Below are positions 25,249-33,793 of a stretch of DNA of 64,000 bases, piece by piece. Made by a program: the position numbers and the translations under genes. Under the pieces are notes generated by a model, which had not been told where the DNA came from, ran no database searches, and was given only the letters and a program-made list of their open reading frames with translations. Where the stretch lies: positions 791,841 to 855,840 of the forward strand of contig NZ_JABXWI010000002.1 of the NCBI RefSeq assembly GCF_014930365.1. Direction: 5' to 3'. The first letter of the stretch is position 1; each line of letters begins with the position of its first letter. The stretch comes from Streptomyces caniscabiei. Its GTDB lineage: Bacteria; Actinomycetota; Actinomycetes; Streptomycetales; Streptomycetaceae.

Positions 25249-26451
25249 ATGACCTCGTACACGCCAGAAGAGCACAGGGTGAAGCACATCTCGAAGATCC
25301 CGGCGAACGAGGACATCGAGGTGGAGCTGCCCGTCCGGGAGTACAACGGCACCCATGGGCACGACCGCCAGCCGGTGCTGATGCTGCATGGCAGGAGCGT
25401 GCCGGCTCTCCCGGGCTTCGACCTCGCACCGGTGCCCGGCGAGAACCCGACCCGGTACAGCTGGGCACAGGAACTGGCGAAGGCCGGCTTCGACGTCTTC
25501 ATCATGGACCTTCAGGGCTCCGGAAGGTCACCCCGCCCGATGATGGACGTGCCGTGCAACGCCAATCCCGCCCAGCAGGCGCCGGTGCTCGTCCCCAACC
25601 CCCTGCCGCAACCGTGCACTCCCCCGCCCCCGTACCCCTTCCAGCTGGGCAACTCGGAGAGCGAATGGGCGGAGGTGAAGACGGTCGTCGACTACATCCG
25701 GGACCGTCCTGGCGCGGACAAGCCGATCCACTTCGTCGGTTGGTCCGCGGCCGCGTTCGTGATGGGCCCCTACGCCCTCCAGTACCCCGGAGACGTCAAG
25801 AGTCTTTTCCTGCTCGCCCCGATGTTCCCGCCGAAGGGCCGGTGGTCGGAGAAGCCCGACCAGCCCTTCGGGCGTCCGGCCGAGGCGGTCGACTCGCTGC
25901 CCCTGCCCGGTTTCCCGATGCATGTCTCCAGCAGGACGGGGTTCAAGGCCGCGCTCACCGGCCCCACCGCCCTGTGGGAGCCCGGCATCGCCGAGCTGGC
26001 GTGGGAGGCCTGCATGCAGAACGACCACGAGGGCAGCAAGTGGGGCCCGACGGTGAACGGTGGCGAGCCCGAAGGGGTCCTGCGCTACCGGAACACCTAC
26101 TGGTGGGGCTGGAACAACCACACCGTGCCGCTCGTCCGCGAGAACAAGTACGTGCTCGGTGGCCGCGTCCCCGTGCTCATCCTCTACGGAGAGAACGACC
26201 GGACGGCCAACACCACGACGCCGATGCCCGACAACCTCAACTTCTCCGTGCCGGCCCTCTACAAGGCCATCGCGGGTTCGAAGAAGCTGATGTTCTGTTT
26301 CGCGGAGTCGGGCCACTCCCTCGTCTGGGAGACCACCGCCGAGGCCATCCACCACTTCTCGAAGCACTGGCTCAAGAACGGAAAGGTGGAGGGCTTCGGC
26401 AGCGGCAGCTACTTCAGGGAGCTGGACGGCAATCTGATCCCGCTGCCCTAG
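25249..26451 (+). CDS. Alpha/beta-fold hydrolase, unassigned family
   Basis: This is a 400-residue hydrolase without a signal peptide. The oxyanion HG motif is VLMLHGRS (about 43-50). The nucleophile elbow is HFVGWSAAAF with Ser166. The acid is probably the Asp in LYGENDRTAN and the base the His in ESGHSLVWET. Between strands there is an unusual Pro-rich cap insertion (about 95-132, containing PLPQPCTPPPPYPFQ) and a Trp-rich segment, NTYWWGWNNH. These give it about 100 more residues than typical hydrolases. A strong AGGAGG lies upstream, and CATATTAGT near 25211 may be its -10 region. Esterase or amidase activity is likely; the substrate is unknown. It is convergent with glycerate kinase. Confidence 0.78.
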   Translation: MTSYTPEEHRVKHISKIPANEDIEVELPVREYNGTHGHDRQPVLMLHGRSVPALPGFDLAPVPGENPTRYSWAQELAKAGFDVFIMDLQGSGRSPRPMMDVPCNANPAQQAPVLVPNPLPQPCTPPPPYPFQLGNSESEWAEVKTVVDYIRDRPGADKPIHFVGWSAAAFVMGPYALQYPGDVKSLFLLAPMFPPKGRWSEKPDQPFGRPAEAVDSLPLPGFPMHVSSRTGFKAALTGPTALWEPGIAELAWEACMQNDHEGSKWGPTVNGGEPEGVLRYRNTYWWGWNNHTVPLVRENKYVLGGRVPVLILYGENDRTANTTTPMPDNLNFSVPALYKAIAGSKKLMFCFAESGHSLVWETTAEAIHHFSKHWLKNGKVEGFGSGSYFRELDGNLIPLP

Positions 26452-26462
26452 GGCCCTAGCCG

Positions 26463-27662
26463 TCAGGTGAGGAAGTCCCCGGCGATCCGTTCGGCCACCC
26501 GTTCGAGGATCGGCCCCGGATCAGCGATGCACCGCTCCACGTCCGGCTCGATCTCCGTGAGCGGATACGCCCGGCGGATGCCCGCACGCCCCAGCGCCTC
26601 CGGCGGGAGGGCCAGGCGGCCGCAGACGGCGACGACCTCCTTGCCGGCGGCGCGGGCGGCCGCCGCGACCCCGGCGGGGGCCTTGCCGTGCAGGGTCTGC
26701 TCGTCGAGGGAGCCCTCGCCGGTGATCACCAGCGTGGCCTTCTCCAGCGCCGTCGCGAAGCCGAGGACGTCGAGCATGACCTCGATGCCGGGGCGGAACC
26801 GGGCGCCGAGGACGAGGGCGCCGTAGCCGATGCCGCCCGCGGCGCCCGCGCCGGGGGCCAGGGCGTGCTCGGCGGCGCGCGCGCCGACCGTCTTCTCCAG
26901 GACGGCCGCGAAATGCGTCAGGGCCCCGTCCAGCGTCGCCACGTCCTCGGGGCTCGCGCCCTTCTGAGGGCCGTACACGGCCGGAGCGCCCTTGGGGCCC
27001 GTGAGCGGGTTGTCGACGTCGCTCGCCAGGACCAGGTCGACGGAGCTGAGCCTCTCGTCGAGGCCCGACAGGTCCGCCGTCGCCAGGTCGCGCAGGCCTC
27101 CGCCACCGGGCCCGACGGGCTCCCCCGCCGCGTCCAGGAAGCGCGCGCCGAGCGCCGCGAGCATGCCCGCGCCGCCGTCCGTCGTCGCGCTGCCGCCGAC
27201 GCCGAACACGATCGTGCGGGCGCCCGCGTCGAGCGCGGCGCGCAACAGCTCTCCGGAGCCGTACGTGGAGGCCGTGAGCGGTGCGAAGACCCCGGCGGGG
27301 AGTCGCTGCAACCCGCTCGCCTCGGCCATCTCCACGACGGCCGTGTCGCCGTGCAGCGCGTACGCGGCGGTGACGGGCTCGCCGAGGGGTCCCGCGACCC
27401 GTACCTCGCGGCGTTCGAAACCGGCCGCGACCGCCGCGGCCACGGTGCCGTCGCCGCCGTCGGCGACCGGCAGCGCCTCGACCTCAAGGCCGGGCCGGAC
27501 CCGGCGCAGGCCCGCCGTGACCCGCTCGGCGACCTCGACGGCCGTCAGCGTGCCCTTGAACTTGTCCGCGGCGATCAGCACCCGCGGATCGGCCGTGCCC
27601 GTGTCGCCGGCCGTGCCCTTGTCGCCGGACGTGTCGATCCCGTCCACTGCGGCGTTCGCCAC
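26463..27662 (-). CDS. glxK: Glycerate 2-kinase (glycerate kinase type 1)
   Basis: This 399-residue member of the GlxK/GarK family phosphorylates D-glycerate with ATP to 2-phosphoglycerate (or 3-phosphoglycerate in some members), linking glyoxylate/glucarate metabolism to glycolysis. Motifs seen are VLIAADKFKGTLTAVEVAERV at the start of the core (about 28-48), LPVADGGDGTVAAAV (DGGDGT), FGVGGSATTDGGAGMLAALG, and VLASDVDNPLTGPKGAPAVYGPQKGA. VITGEGSLDEQTLHGKAP and VAVCGRLAL are near the C-terminus. The start is GTG at 27660-27662 with GAGGGGAA upstream. The first 25 residues are Thr/Gly/Asp-rich and not part of the fold. Glyoxylate from the ethylmalonyl-CoA pathway or glucarate breakdown could feed it. 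Confidence 0.9.
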   Translation of the reverse strand: MANAAVDGIDTSGDKGTAGDTGTADPRVLIAADKFKGTLTAVEVAERVTAGLRRVRPGLEVEALPVADGGDGTVAAAVAAGFERREVRVAGPLGEPVTAAYALHGDTAVVEMAEASGLQRLPAGVFAPLTASTYGSGELLRAALDAGARTIVFGVGGSATTDGGAGMLAALGARFLDAAGEPVGPGGGGLRDLATADLSGLDERLSSVDLVLASDVDNPLTGPKGAPAVYGPQKGASPEDVATLDGALTHFAAVLEKTVGARAAEHALAPGAGAAGGIGYGALVLGARFRPGIEVMLDVLGFATALEKATLVITGEGSLDEQTLHGKAPAGVAAAARAAGKEVVAVCGRLALPPEALGRAGIRRAYPLTEIEPDVERCIADPGPILERVAERIAGDFLT

Positions 27663-27849
27663 CTAGCGTTCCCCTCGCTCATCGGGCCTTGCGCACGTCA
27701 AGGCAGTCGCGCCGCTGTGACCCTAACCGGCCCGGCCCCGGTACGTCATGCCCCGTCCCGCCCAGCGAACACCCGCCCCGAGCGGGTTGCGCCGGCCCCC
27801 GCCGGGCGGTCGTGCGCGGAATCGGGCGGAAACGGGTAGACCTTCGGAC

Positions 27850-28947
27850 ATGACACCCACGACCACGACCCCTCTCGCGCCCCCGGTCGGTGCCGAGCTC
27901 GCCGACCGTGTGCTCGGGGGCTGGCTGGGCCGGATCGCGGGGAACATGCTCGGCAAGCCGGTGGAGCAGGGGGAGGTCTGGACCCGCGAACGCATCGACC
28001 GCTATCTGCGGCAGGCCGGGGCCCTGCCGCTCACCGACTACCTCCCGGAGCCGGTGAGCGAGAGCGACGGGTTCGCGCTGCGGCCGGAGTGGCGGGACTG
28101 CGTACGCGGCCGGATCCACGGCAGCTGCCGCGACGACGACGTGGACTACGCGATCCTCGGGCTGCACCTGCTGGAGACGCACGGCTTCGGTTTCAGCACC
28201 GAGCAGGTCGGTGACCTGTGGCTGCTGCGGCTGCCGTACCTCCAGACGTTCACCGCGGAGCGGGCGGCCTACCGCAACCTCGCGAGCGGGCTGAAGCCGC
28301 CGCTGACGGCCACCTACGACAACCCGTACCAGGAGTGGATCGGCGCCCTCATCCGGGCCGACGTCTTCGGCTGGACCTCCCCGGGCCTGCCCCGGCGCGC
28401 GGCCTCGCTGGCCCGGCGCGACGCGGTGCTGTCGCACACCGGCAACGGGGTGTACGGGGCGATGTGGGCGGCTGCCCTGATCGCGGCGGCGTTCACGGCA
28501 CCGGGAGCGCGGGCGGCCCTGGACGAGGCGCTGGCGGTGGTGCCCGCGAGCAGCCGTCTGGCCCGGACCGTGCGGCGGGTCGTGTCGCTGCACGACGCCG
28601 GACTCGCCTGGGAGGAGACGTTGACGACGGTGGGCGAGGAGACGGCCGGGCTCGGCTGGATCCACGTGGTGCCGAACTCCGCCGTGCTCACGGCCGGGCT
28701 GCTGTACGGCGACGGCGACTTCACCCGCACCCTCGCGCTGACCGTCCGCGGCGGTCTGGACACCGACTCGAACGGGGCCACCGCCGGTTCGGTGGCGGGT
28801 GTGCTGTGCGGGGCGGCGGCGATCCCGGACCGGTGGAAGGACCCGTTGGAGGACACCGTGCGCAGCGCCGTGTTCGGCTTCGACGGGGTGCGCATCAGCG
28901 AACTCGCGGAGCGCACGGTGCGGTTGGCGGAGGCCTTCGGCTCCTGA
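27850..28947 (+). CDS. ADP-ribosylglycohydrolase-family protein
   Basis: This is a 365-residue all-helical DraG/ARH-type protein. Such enzymes cleave ADP-ribose from Arg or other targets using a binuclear Mg centre. Seen are LGGWLGRIAGNMLGKPVEQG near the N-terminus, SCRDDDVDYAILGLHLLE (about 92-109) in place of the usual TDDT metal motif, and GGLDTDSNGATAGSVAGVLCGA, the C-terminal DxDxxGAxxG metal motif. The change to RDDDVDY retains several acids, so activity is plausible, but the substrate may differ. The start ATG 27850 was chosen over an open upstream frame because the fold begins about 15 residues later. Its ribosome-binding site is weak. Confidence 0.83.
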   Translation: MTPTTTTPLAPPVGAELADRVLGGWLGRIAGNMLGKPVEQGEVWTRERIDRYLRQAGALPLTDYLPEPVSESDGFALRPEWRDCVRGRIHGSCRDDDVDYAILGLHLLETHGFGFSTEQVGDLWLLRLPYLQTFTAERAAYRNLASGLKPPLTATYDNPYQEWIGALIRADVFGWTSPGLPRRAASLARRDAVLSHTGNGVYGAMWAAALIAAAFTAPGARAALDEALAVVPASSRLARTVRRVVSLHDAGLAWEETLTTVGEETAGLGWIHVVPNSAVLTAGLLYGDGDFTRTLALTVRGGLDTDSNGATAGSVAGVLCGAAAIPDRWKDPLEDTVRSAVFGFDGVRISELAERTVRLAEAFGS

Positions 28948-29012
28948 GCGCCGGTCCTCGCGCGCCCCTGGCGCCGATTTCCCGCCCTTCGCGGGCCGTC
29001 TACCCTGGGCGG

Positions 29013-29504
29013 ATGACCACTTCGGACTTCGCCGCGTACATCGCGAGCCTGCCCCGTGTCCTCGCCGGTGCCGCCGCGATCTTCCGTGACGCCGAGGGGC
29101 GCGTGCTCGTCGTCGAGCCCAACTACCGCGAGGGATGGGCCCTTCCGGGCGGCACGATCGAGTCGGACGACGGGGAGACCCCGAGGCAGGGGGCCCGGCG
29201 CGAGACCCTGGAGGAGATCGGGCTGGACGTCGAGTTGGGCCGGCTGCTCGCCGTGGACTGGGTGCCCGGGGTGGGGCGGCCACCGCTGGTGGCGTACGTG
29301 TACGACGGCGGGGTGCTCGACGGGGAGGAGCTGAAGCGGATCCGGTTGCAGGAGGAGGAGTTGCTGTCGTGGCGGCTCGTCCCGCGCGCCGAACTGCCGG
29401 AGTATCTCCTCGGACCGCTCGGCCGGCGGGTGCTCGCCGCCCTCGACGCGCTGACGGAGGGCACGGGACCGGTCGAGCTGGAGAACGGCGAGCGGATGGC
29501 CTGA
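29013..29504 (+). CDS. Nudix hydrolase
   Basis: This 163-residue hydrolase acts on nucleoside diphosphates linked to another group. The Nudix box is GGTIESDDGETPRQGA followed by RRETLEEIG (about 45-69). It has two extra residues (DD) between the box Gly and its first Glu compared with the standard spacing, while REtLEEiG is intact. The N-terminal strand AAAIFRDAEGRVLVVEPNY and the LSWRLVPRAELPEYL helix are typical. It follows the ADP-ribosylglycohydrolase by 65 bp on the same strand, so an ADP-ribose substrate is an attractive but unproven idea. Confidence 0.86.
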   Translation: MTTSDFAAYIASLPRVLAGAAAIFRDAEGRVLVVEPNYREGWALPGGTIESDDGETPRQGARRETLEEIGLDVELGRLLAVDWVPGVGRPPLVAYVYDGGVLDGEELKRIRLQEEELLSWRLVPRAELPEYLLGPLGRRVLAALDALTEGTGPVELENGERMA

Positions 29505-29900
29505 GAACCGGTGAGGATCGGCCAGGGCGGTGTCGTCCGGTCGCCGGCCGCCGTTGACAGGAGTCAGCTGACATCACGTCAACTCCCTTTGTACGGAACG
29601 TGAAGTGTGTGAACCTTCCACTTAATGGAAGTTTAAAGCGCTGGCTGAAAACCCTGCCCGTTCGTCACTCCAGCATCTAGGCTGACGTCAACCCCGTCCG
29701 AGCGATCGTGCCTCGTTGCCCCGCTCGGTGACCGGGGCAGCACTCGGGACACCCGTGACCGGCGGCCCGGGCGCGGGCCGTGGCGCCGGGAGATCCGGAG
29801 CCCCTGGGGGAACGGTCACCGGGAGCCGCCCGGAGCAGTCGGTCTCCCCCCACGTGCGGGCCGTTTCTCGCCCGTCATCACCGAACAGGCAGCTGAGGTC
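29505..29900. promoter_or_regulatory. Long upstream region of the Ser/Thr kinase gene, with palindromes
   Basis: The 396-bp gap contains TTGACA (29554-29559) beside the perfect palindrome GTCAGCTGAC (29563-29572). It also contains the inverted repeat CTTCCA-CTTAA-TGGAAG (29615-29631). Around 29575-29650 the sequence is distinctly AT-richer than its surroundings. It is probably the promoter and leader of the kinase. I see no open frame with gene-like codon use. Confidence 0.45.
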
Positions 29901-32429
29901 ATGGAACCACTGGGCTCAGACGATCCCGAGGAGCTAGGTCCCTACCGTCTCGTGGCACGGCTCGGCGCAGGAGGGATGGGGCGGGTCTATCTGGCGCGCT
30001 CCCCGCAGGGGCGGACCGCCGCGGTCAAGGCCATCCGCCCCGAGCTGATGGGGGACAAGAACTTCCGCATCCGCTTCCGCCGCGAGGTGGAGGCCGCCGG
30101 GGCGGTCGGCGGCAGATACACCGCGCCCGTGGTCGACGCCGACCCCGAGGCCCCCATCCCCTGGCTGGCCACCGACTACATCGCCGGCCCCACCCTGGCC
30201 GAGGCCGTCGCCGCGCACGGCCCGCTGCCGGTGGAGTCGGTGCTGGTGCTGGGGGCCGGCATCGCCGAGGCGCTGATCTCGGTGCAGGCGGCCGGGCTGG
30301 TGCACCGCGACCTGAAGCCCTCCAACGTGCTGCTCGCCGCCGACGGGCCGCGCGTCATCGACTTCGGCATCGTCCGGGCGAGCGACGGCTACGACCTCAC
30401 CCGCTCGGGCGCGCTCTTCGGTTCCTTCGAGTACATGTGCCCCGAGCAGGCGACGGGTGAGCCGCTGGGCCCCGAGGGGGACATCTTCTCGCTGGGCTCG
30501 GTGCTCACGTTCGCCGCGTCCGGGCACGCCCCGTTCAGTGGCAACGCGGTCGCCACGCTCCTGTACCAGGTGGTGCACAGCATGCCCGATCTGACGGGTG
30601 TGCCCGAGCCCCTCGACAAGATCATCAACCTCTGTCTCACCAAGGACCCCCGGCTGCGGATCACACCGGACAAGCTGGCCGCCGCCTGCGCGCCCGGCGG
30701 GGTGGAGCAGCCGGCGGCCGACGGCTGGCTGCCCCCGTCGGTGGCCTCCTCGATCGCCCTGCGCGCGGCGGCGGTACAGACCCTCGACAGCGGGCCGGAC
30801 GGCCCGGTCGTCCTGCGCTCCGCCGAGCCCGTGCGGGAGCGGGACGCGTACGACTTCCAGCGGGAACGGCTCGCCCACGCGCCCGGCCCGGACCGGGCCG
30901 CCCACGACGAGCGGCGGGACCGGGCGGCCTACGACTTCGAGCGTGGGGACGCGCCCGCCGCCACGGGCGCTCCGCCGGCGAGCGGCTCCGGCGGCCCGTA
31001 CGACGGCTCCGGCTCCCCCGGCCGGGCAGCCGGGGCGCCGCCGGCCGACAGGGACGGCGGGTACGGCCGGGCCGACACGATCGGCGGGTACGGCGAGGGC
31101 GCCCCGTACGCCGGGAGCGGGAGGTACGGCGAGGACGGCGGTGCGGGCCGGACCGGCGGCGAGTCGCCCACCTCCGCCGCGTCCTCCGCGGGCGCGGACC
31201 CGCGTCCCGCCCCCGGCGACCCGGAGCCGTACCGCGCCTCGGGGCACCGTCGTGCCGTGCCGCGGCCCGGTCCCTCGCGGCGTACGGTCCTGACCCTGTC
31301 GGCGGGCTCCGCCGCGGCCGCGGTCGGGGCCGGCCTCGTGCTCAGCCGCCGCGAGAAGCCGGCCGTGCGGTCCACGGAGCCCGCGGGCCCGGCCCCGAAG
31401 CCGCTGTGGACCTACCGCGGCGGCCCGCTGCTCCAGGCGCCCGCCGTCTTCAACGACGGCACGGCCCTGGTGAAGACCCGCCCGGGTGACCTGCTCTGCC
31501 TCGATCTCAAGGACGGCACCCGGCCCCGGTGGGTCTACCAGGGCATCAGCCAGTCGCCCACCCCGGCCGTGCTCGCCTTCGACGCGGTGATCGCACTCGG
31601 CGAGGGGTCGACGGTGATCGGGGTCGACCCGGTCGACGGAACGGAACGTTTCACCGTCGACTTCGGGCCGGACTTCCGCTTCACCACCCTGCTCGGCGCT
31701 GTCGACGACCGGGCCGTCTCCGTCATCGGCGTCCGGCTGCGGCGCGAGTCCGACGAGCAGGGCGTCGCGACGTCCACGGACACCGTCTTCGGCGTCGACC
31801 TCGCGGCCCGCCGCGCCGAGGTGATCCCCATCAGCCCGGAGGACGTCGGCGTCAAGCTGGCGCCGGTCATCCTGCCCGGCTATTTCGTCTACGCCGACGG
31901 ACTGCGCAACGTCACGGTCCGGGACACCGACAGCTCGGGCGTCCTGTGGCGCCACCCGGTCGGCTACGACCTGCGGCCGGGGCTCGCCGTCGTCAACCGC
32001 ACGGTCTTCGCCATAGGCCAGGAGCTCAAGGCCCTGGACCTCAACGACGGCAAGCTCCGCTGGCGGGTGAAGCCCGAACGCGGCATGTTCGCCTCGCTCG
32101 GCGGCTACGGCAACACCGTCTACGTCACCGGCACGGACCCCGCCGGGGTGTACGCGTTCAACGCCGGTACCGGTGCCCGCCGTTGGTTCTGCCCCACCCC
32201 GCGCCTCAACATCGACCAGCCGATCACGGCGGGCCCGAGCGCGGTCTACGTCACCGCCTACAAGAACAAGAACGGTTTCTACGCCATCGACGCCGCCAAG
32301 GGCGGACTCCTGTGGAACTTCACCGACGGTCTGGAGACCGGCGTCAACGACTGGCAGCTGGCCTGCGACCAAAGCGGCGTCCTCGTCGCCCAGCACTACG
32401 ACCGCACCTACGGCCTGTCCTCCCCCTGA
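29901..32429 (+). CDS. Membrane Ser/Thr protein kinase with extracytoplasmic PQQ-like propeller
   Basis: This is an 842-residue PknB-type kinase. The catalytic domain (about 15-270) has the Gly-rich loop LGAGGMGRVY (21-30), Lys43 in AAVKAIRP, catalytic Asp137 in HRDLKPSN and Asp154 in DFG. YMCPEQA replaces the APE region. A Gly/Tyr/Pro-rich disordered linker (about 310-455) follows. A single transmembrane or signal-like segment lies after RR (TVLTLSAGSAAAAVGAGLVL, about 458-478). Residues about 490-842 form repeated beta-propeller blades (LWTYRGG, LWRHPVGYD, LRWRVKPERG, LLWNFTDG) of the PQQ type. The kinase faces the cytosol and the propeller the outside, so it probably senses an external ligand. 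Confidence 0.88.
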   Translation: MEPLGSDDPEELGPYRLVARLGAGGMGRVYLARSPQGRTAAVKAIRPELMGDKNFRIRFRREVEAAGAVGGRYTAPVVDADPEAPIPWLATDYIAGPTLAEAVAAHGPLPVESVLVLGAGIAEALISVQAAGLVHRDLKPSNVLLAADGPRVIDFGIVRASDGYDLTRSGALFGSFEYMCPEQATGEPLGPEGDIFSLGSVLTFAASGHAPFSGNAVATLLYQVVHSMPDLTGVPEPLDKIINLCLTKDPRLRITPDKLAAACAPGGVEQPAADGWLPPSVASSIALRAAAVQTLDSGPDGPVVLRSAEPVRERDAYDFQRERLAHAPGPDRAAHDERRDRAAYDFERGDAPAATGAPPASGSGGPYDGSGSPGRAAGAPPADRDGGYGRADTIGGYGEGAPYAGSGRYGEDGGAGRTGGESPTSAASSAGADPRPAPGDPEPYRASGHRRAVPRPGPSRRTVLTLSAGSAAAAVGAGLVLSRREKPAVRSTEPAGPAPKPLWTYRGGPLLQAPAVFNDGTALVKTRPGDLLCLDLKDGTRPRWVYQGISQSPTPAVLAFDAVIALGEGSTVIGVDPVDGTERFTVDFGPDFRFTTLLGAVDDRAVSVIGVRLRRESDEQGVATSTDTVFGVDLAARRAEVIPISPEDVGVKLAPVILPGYFVYADGLRNVTVRDTDSSGVLWRHPVGYDLRPGLAVVNRTVFAIGQELKALDLNDGKLRWRVKPERGMFASLGGYGNTVYVTGTDPAGVYAFNAGTGARRWFCPTPRLNIDQPITAGPSAVYVTAYKNKNGFYAIDAAKGGLLWNFTDGLETGVNDWQLACDQSGVLVAQHYDRTYGLSSP

Positions 32430-32485
32430 CCCCGCCCCGCCGATATCCGCTCGCCCCGGCCGCACGGCCGACCTACGCTCGCCCC

Positions 32486-33220
32486 ATGAACAAGCCCCTC
32501 GTCGCCCTCCTCAGTGGCGCAGGCATCTCCACCGACTCCGGCATCCCCGACTACCGGGGCCCGAACGGGCTGTGGCGGCGGGATCCGGAGGCCGAGAAGC
32601 TGGTGACGTACGAGTACTACATGGGTGATCCGGAGATCCGTCGGCGTTCGTGGCAGATGCGGCGGCAGAACCGGACCCTGAAGGCCGAGCCGAACGTGGC
32701 GCACCGCGCGGTGGCGGAGCTGGAGCGGTCCGGGGTGCCGGTACGGGTGATCACGCAGAACGTGGACGGGCTGCACCAGCTGGCCGGGATGCCGGCCCGC
32801 AAGGTCCTGGAACTGCACGGGTCCGCCCGGTCCGTGGTGTGCGTCGGATGTCACGCCCGGATGCCGATGGAGGACGCGCTCGCCCGGGTCGAGGCCGGTG
32901 AGGACGACCCGCCGTGCCTGGAGTGCGGGGGCGTGCTGAAGTCCGCCACCGTCATGTTCGGCGAGCGCCTGGACCCGGTGGTCCTCGGCGAGGCCGTGGC
33001 GATCACCAAGGCCTGCCAGATCTTCATCGCCGTCGGGAGCAGCCTCCAGGTGCAGCCCGCCGCCGGGCTGGCCGGCGTCGCCGCCGACCACGGGGCCCGC
33101 CTGATCATCGTCAACGCCGAGCCGACCCCGTACGACGAGCGGGCGGACGAGGTCGTACGGGAGCCGATCGGCACGGCGTTGCCCGAGGTGCTGCGGGGGA
33201 TCCGCACCCAGAGCGACTGA
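32486..33220 (+). CDS. Sirtuin (Sir2) NAD-dependent protein deacylase
   Basis: This is a 244-residue sirtuin. The NAD-binding motif GAGIS (11-15) and GIPDYRG are followed by TQNVDGLH (90-97) and catalytic His111 in LELHGS. Four zinc Cys occur in CVGC (119, 122) and CLEC (144, 147), and VGSSLQVQPAAGL and IVNAEPTPYD complete the Rossmann half. It removes acyl groups from lysine while consuming NAD+, producing O-acetyl-ADP-ribose. The class II/III desuccinylase Tyr/Arg pair is not evident, so deacetylation is the likelier activity. It is separated from the kinase by 56 bp. In acyl-CoA-rich organisms such enzymes often control acetyl-CoA synthetase. Confidence 0.9.
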   Translation: MNKPLVALLSGAGISTDSGIPDYRGPNGLWRRDPEAEKLVTYEYYMGDPEIRRRSWQMRRQNRTLKAEPNVAHRAVAELERSGVPVRVITQNVDGLHQLAGMPARKVLELHGSARSVVCVGCHARMPMEDALARVEAGEDDPPCLECGGVLKSATVMFGERLDPVVLGEAVAITKACQIFIAVGSSLQVQPAAGLAGVAADHGARLIIVNAEPTPYDERADEVVREPIGTALPEVLRGIRTQSD

Positions 33221-33240
33221 GGGGTCCGTGGGCCGGGGCT

Positions 33241-33732
33241 TCAGAAGAGTGCCGCGCCCCGTTCGAAGTCCAGCAGGCGCTGTTTGCGTTCCGTGCCGCC
33301 GCCGTATCCGGTCAGGCTGCCGTCGGCGCCGACCACGCGGTGGCAGGGGACGATGATGCCGACGGGGTTCCTGCCGTTGGCCAGACCGACCGCGCGGGAC
33401 GCATTGGGGTTGCCGAGGGCGCCCGCGAGTCGGCCGTACGAGCGGGTCTCGCCGTAGGGGATCCGGACGAGCTGTTCCCAGACCTGACGCTGGAACGGGG
33501 TGCCGTTCAGCCGGAGTTCGAGGGTGAACTCCCGCAACTCGCCGCCGAAATAGGCCTCCAGCTGTTCCCGCGCCTCGCCGAAGGCCGTGTCGTCGCGTGC
33601 ACCGAAGCCCTCCTGCGGCGGGCGGTGGCGCTGGTCGGTCATGTAGAGGCCGCACAGGACACCGTCGTCGGCGACGAGGGTGAGGGGGCCGTAGGGGCTG
33701 TCGACGACGGTGTGCCGCTTCTGCTGCTTCAT
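33241..33732 (-). CDS. ogt: Methylated-DNA-[protein]-cysteine S-methyltransferase
   Basis: This 163-residue suicide repair protein transfers the methyl group of O6-methylguanine to itself. The acceptor is Cys130 in IIVPCHRVVG. The recognition helix is YGRLAGALGNPNASRAVGLANGRNP, with the Arg finger in SRAV. The N-terminal domain (1-75) lacks the Ada zinc Cys set, so it is an Ogt/MGMT-type single-function protein. The chosen ATG at 33732 is preceded by GAGGA. Longer frames overlap the neighbouring gene. It lies directly downstream of the ada-alkA fusion on the same strand, suggesting one adaptive-response unit. Confidence 0.9.
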   Translation of the reverse strand: MKQQKRHTVVDSPYGPLTLVADDGVLCGLYMTDQRHRPPQEGFGARDDTAFGEAREQLEAYFGGELREFTLELRLNGTPFQRQVWEQLVRIPYGETRSYGRLAGALGNPNASRAVGLANGRNPVGIIVPCHRVVGADGSLTGYGGGTERKQRLLDFERGAALF

Positions 33733-33793
33733 GAGAGGTCCTCGGAAGGTCGGTCGGCCGTTGCCTTCGGCGCGGGGGCCGACGGCAACCGGC

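Noticed and set aside
26448..26459. Perfect 12-bp palindrome CTAGGGCCCTAG at the junction of two convergent genes
   Set aside because: It overlaps a stop codon, has no loop for a terminator and is short enough to arise by chance. A bidirectional termination role cannot be supported.
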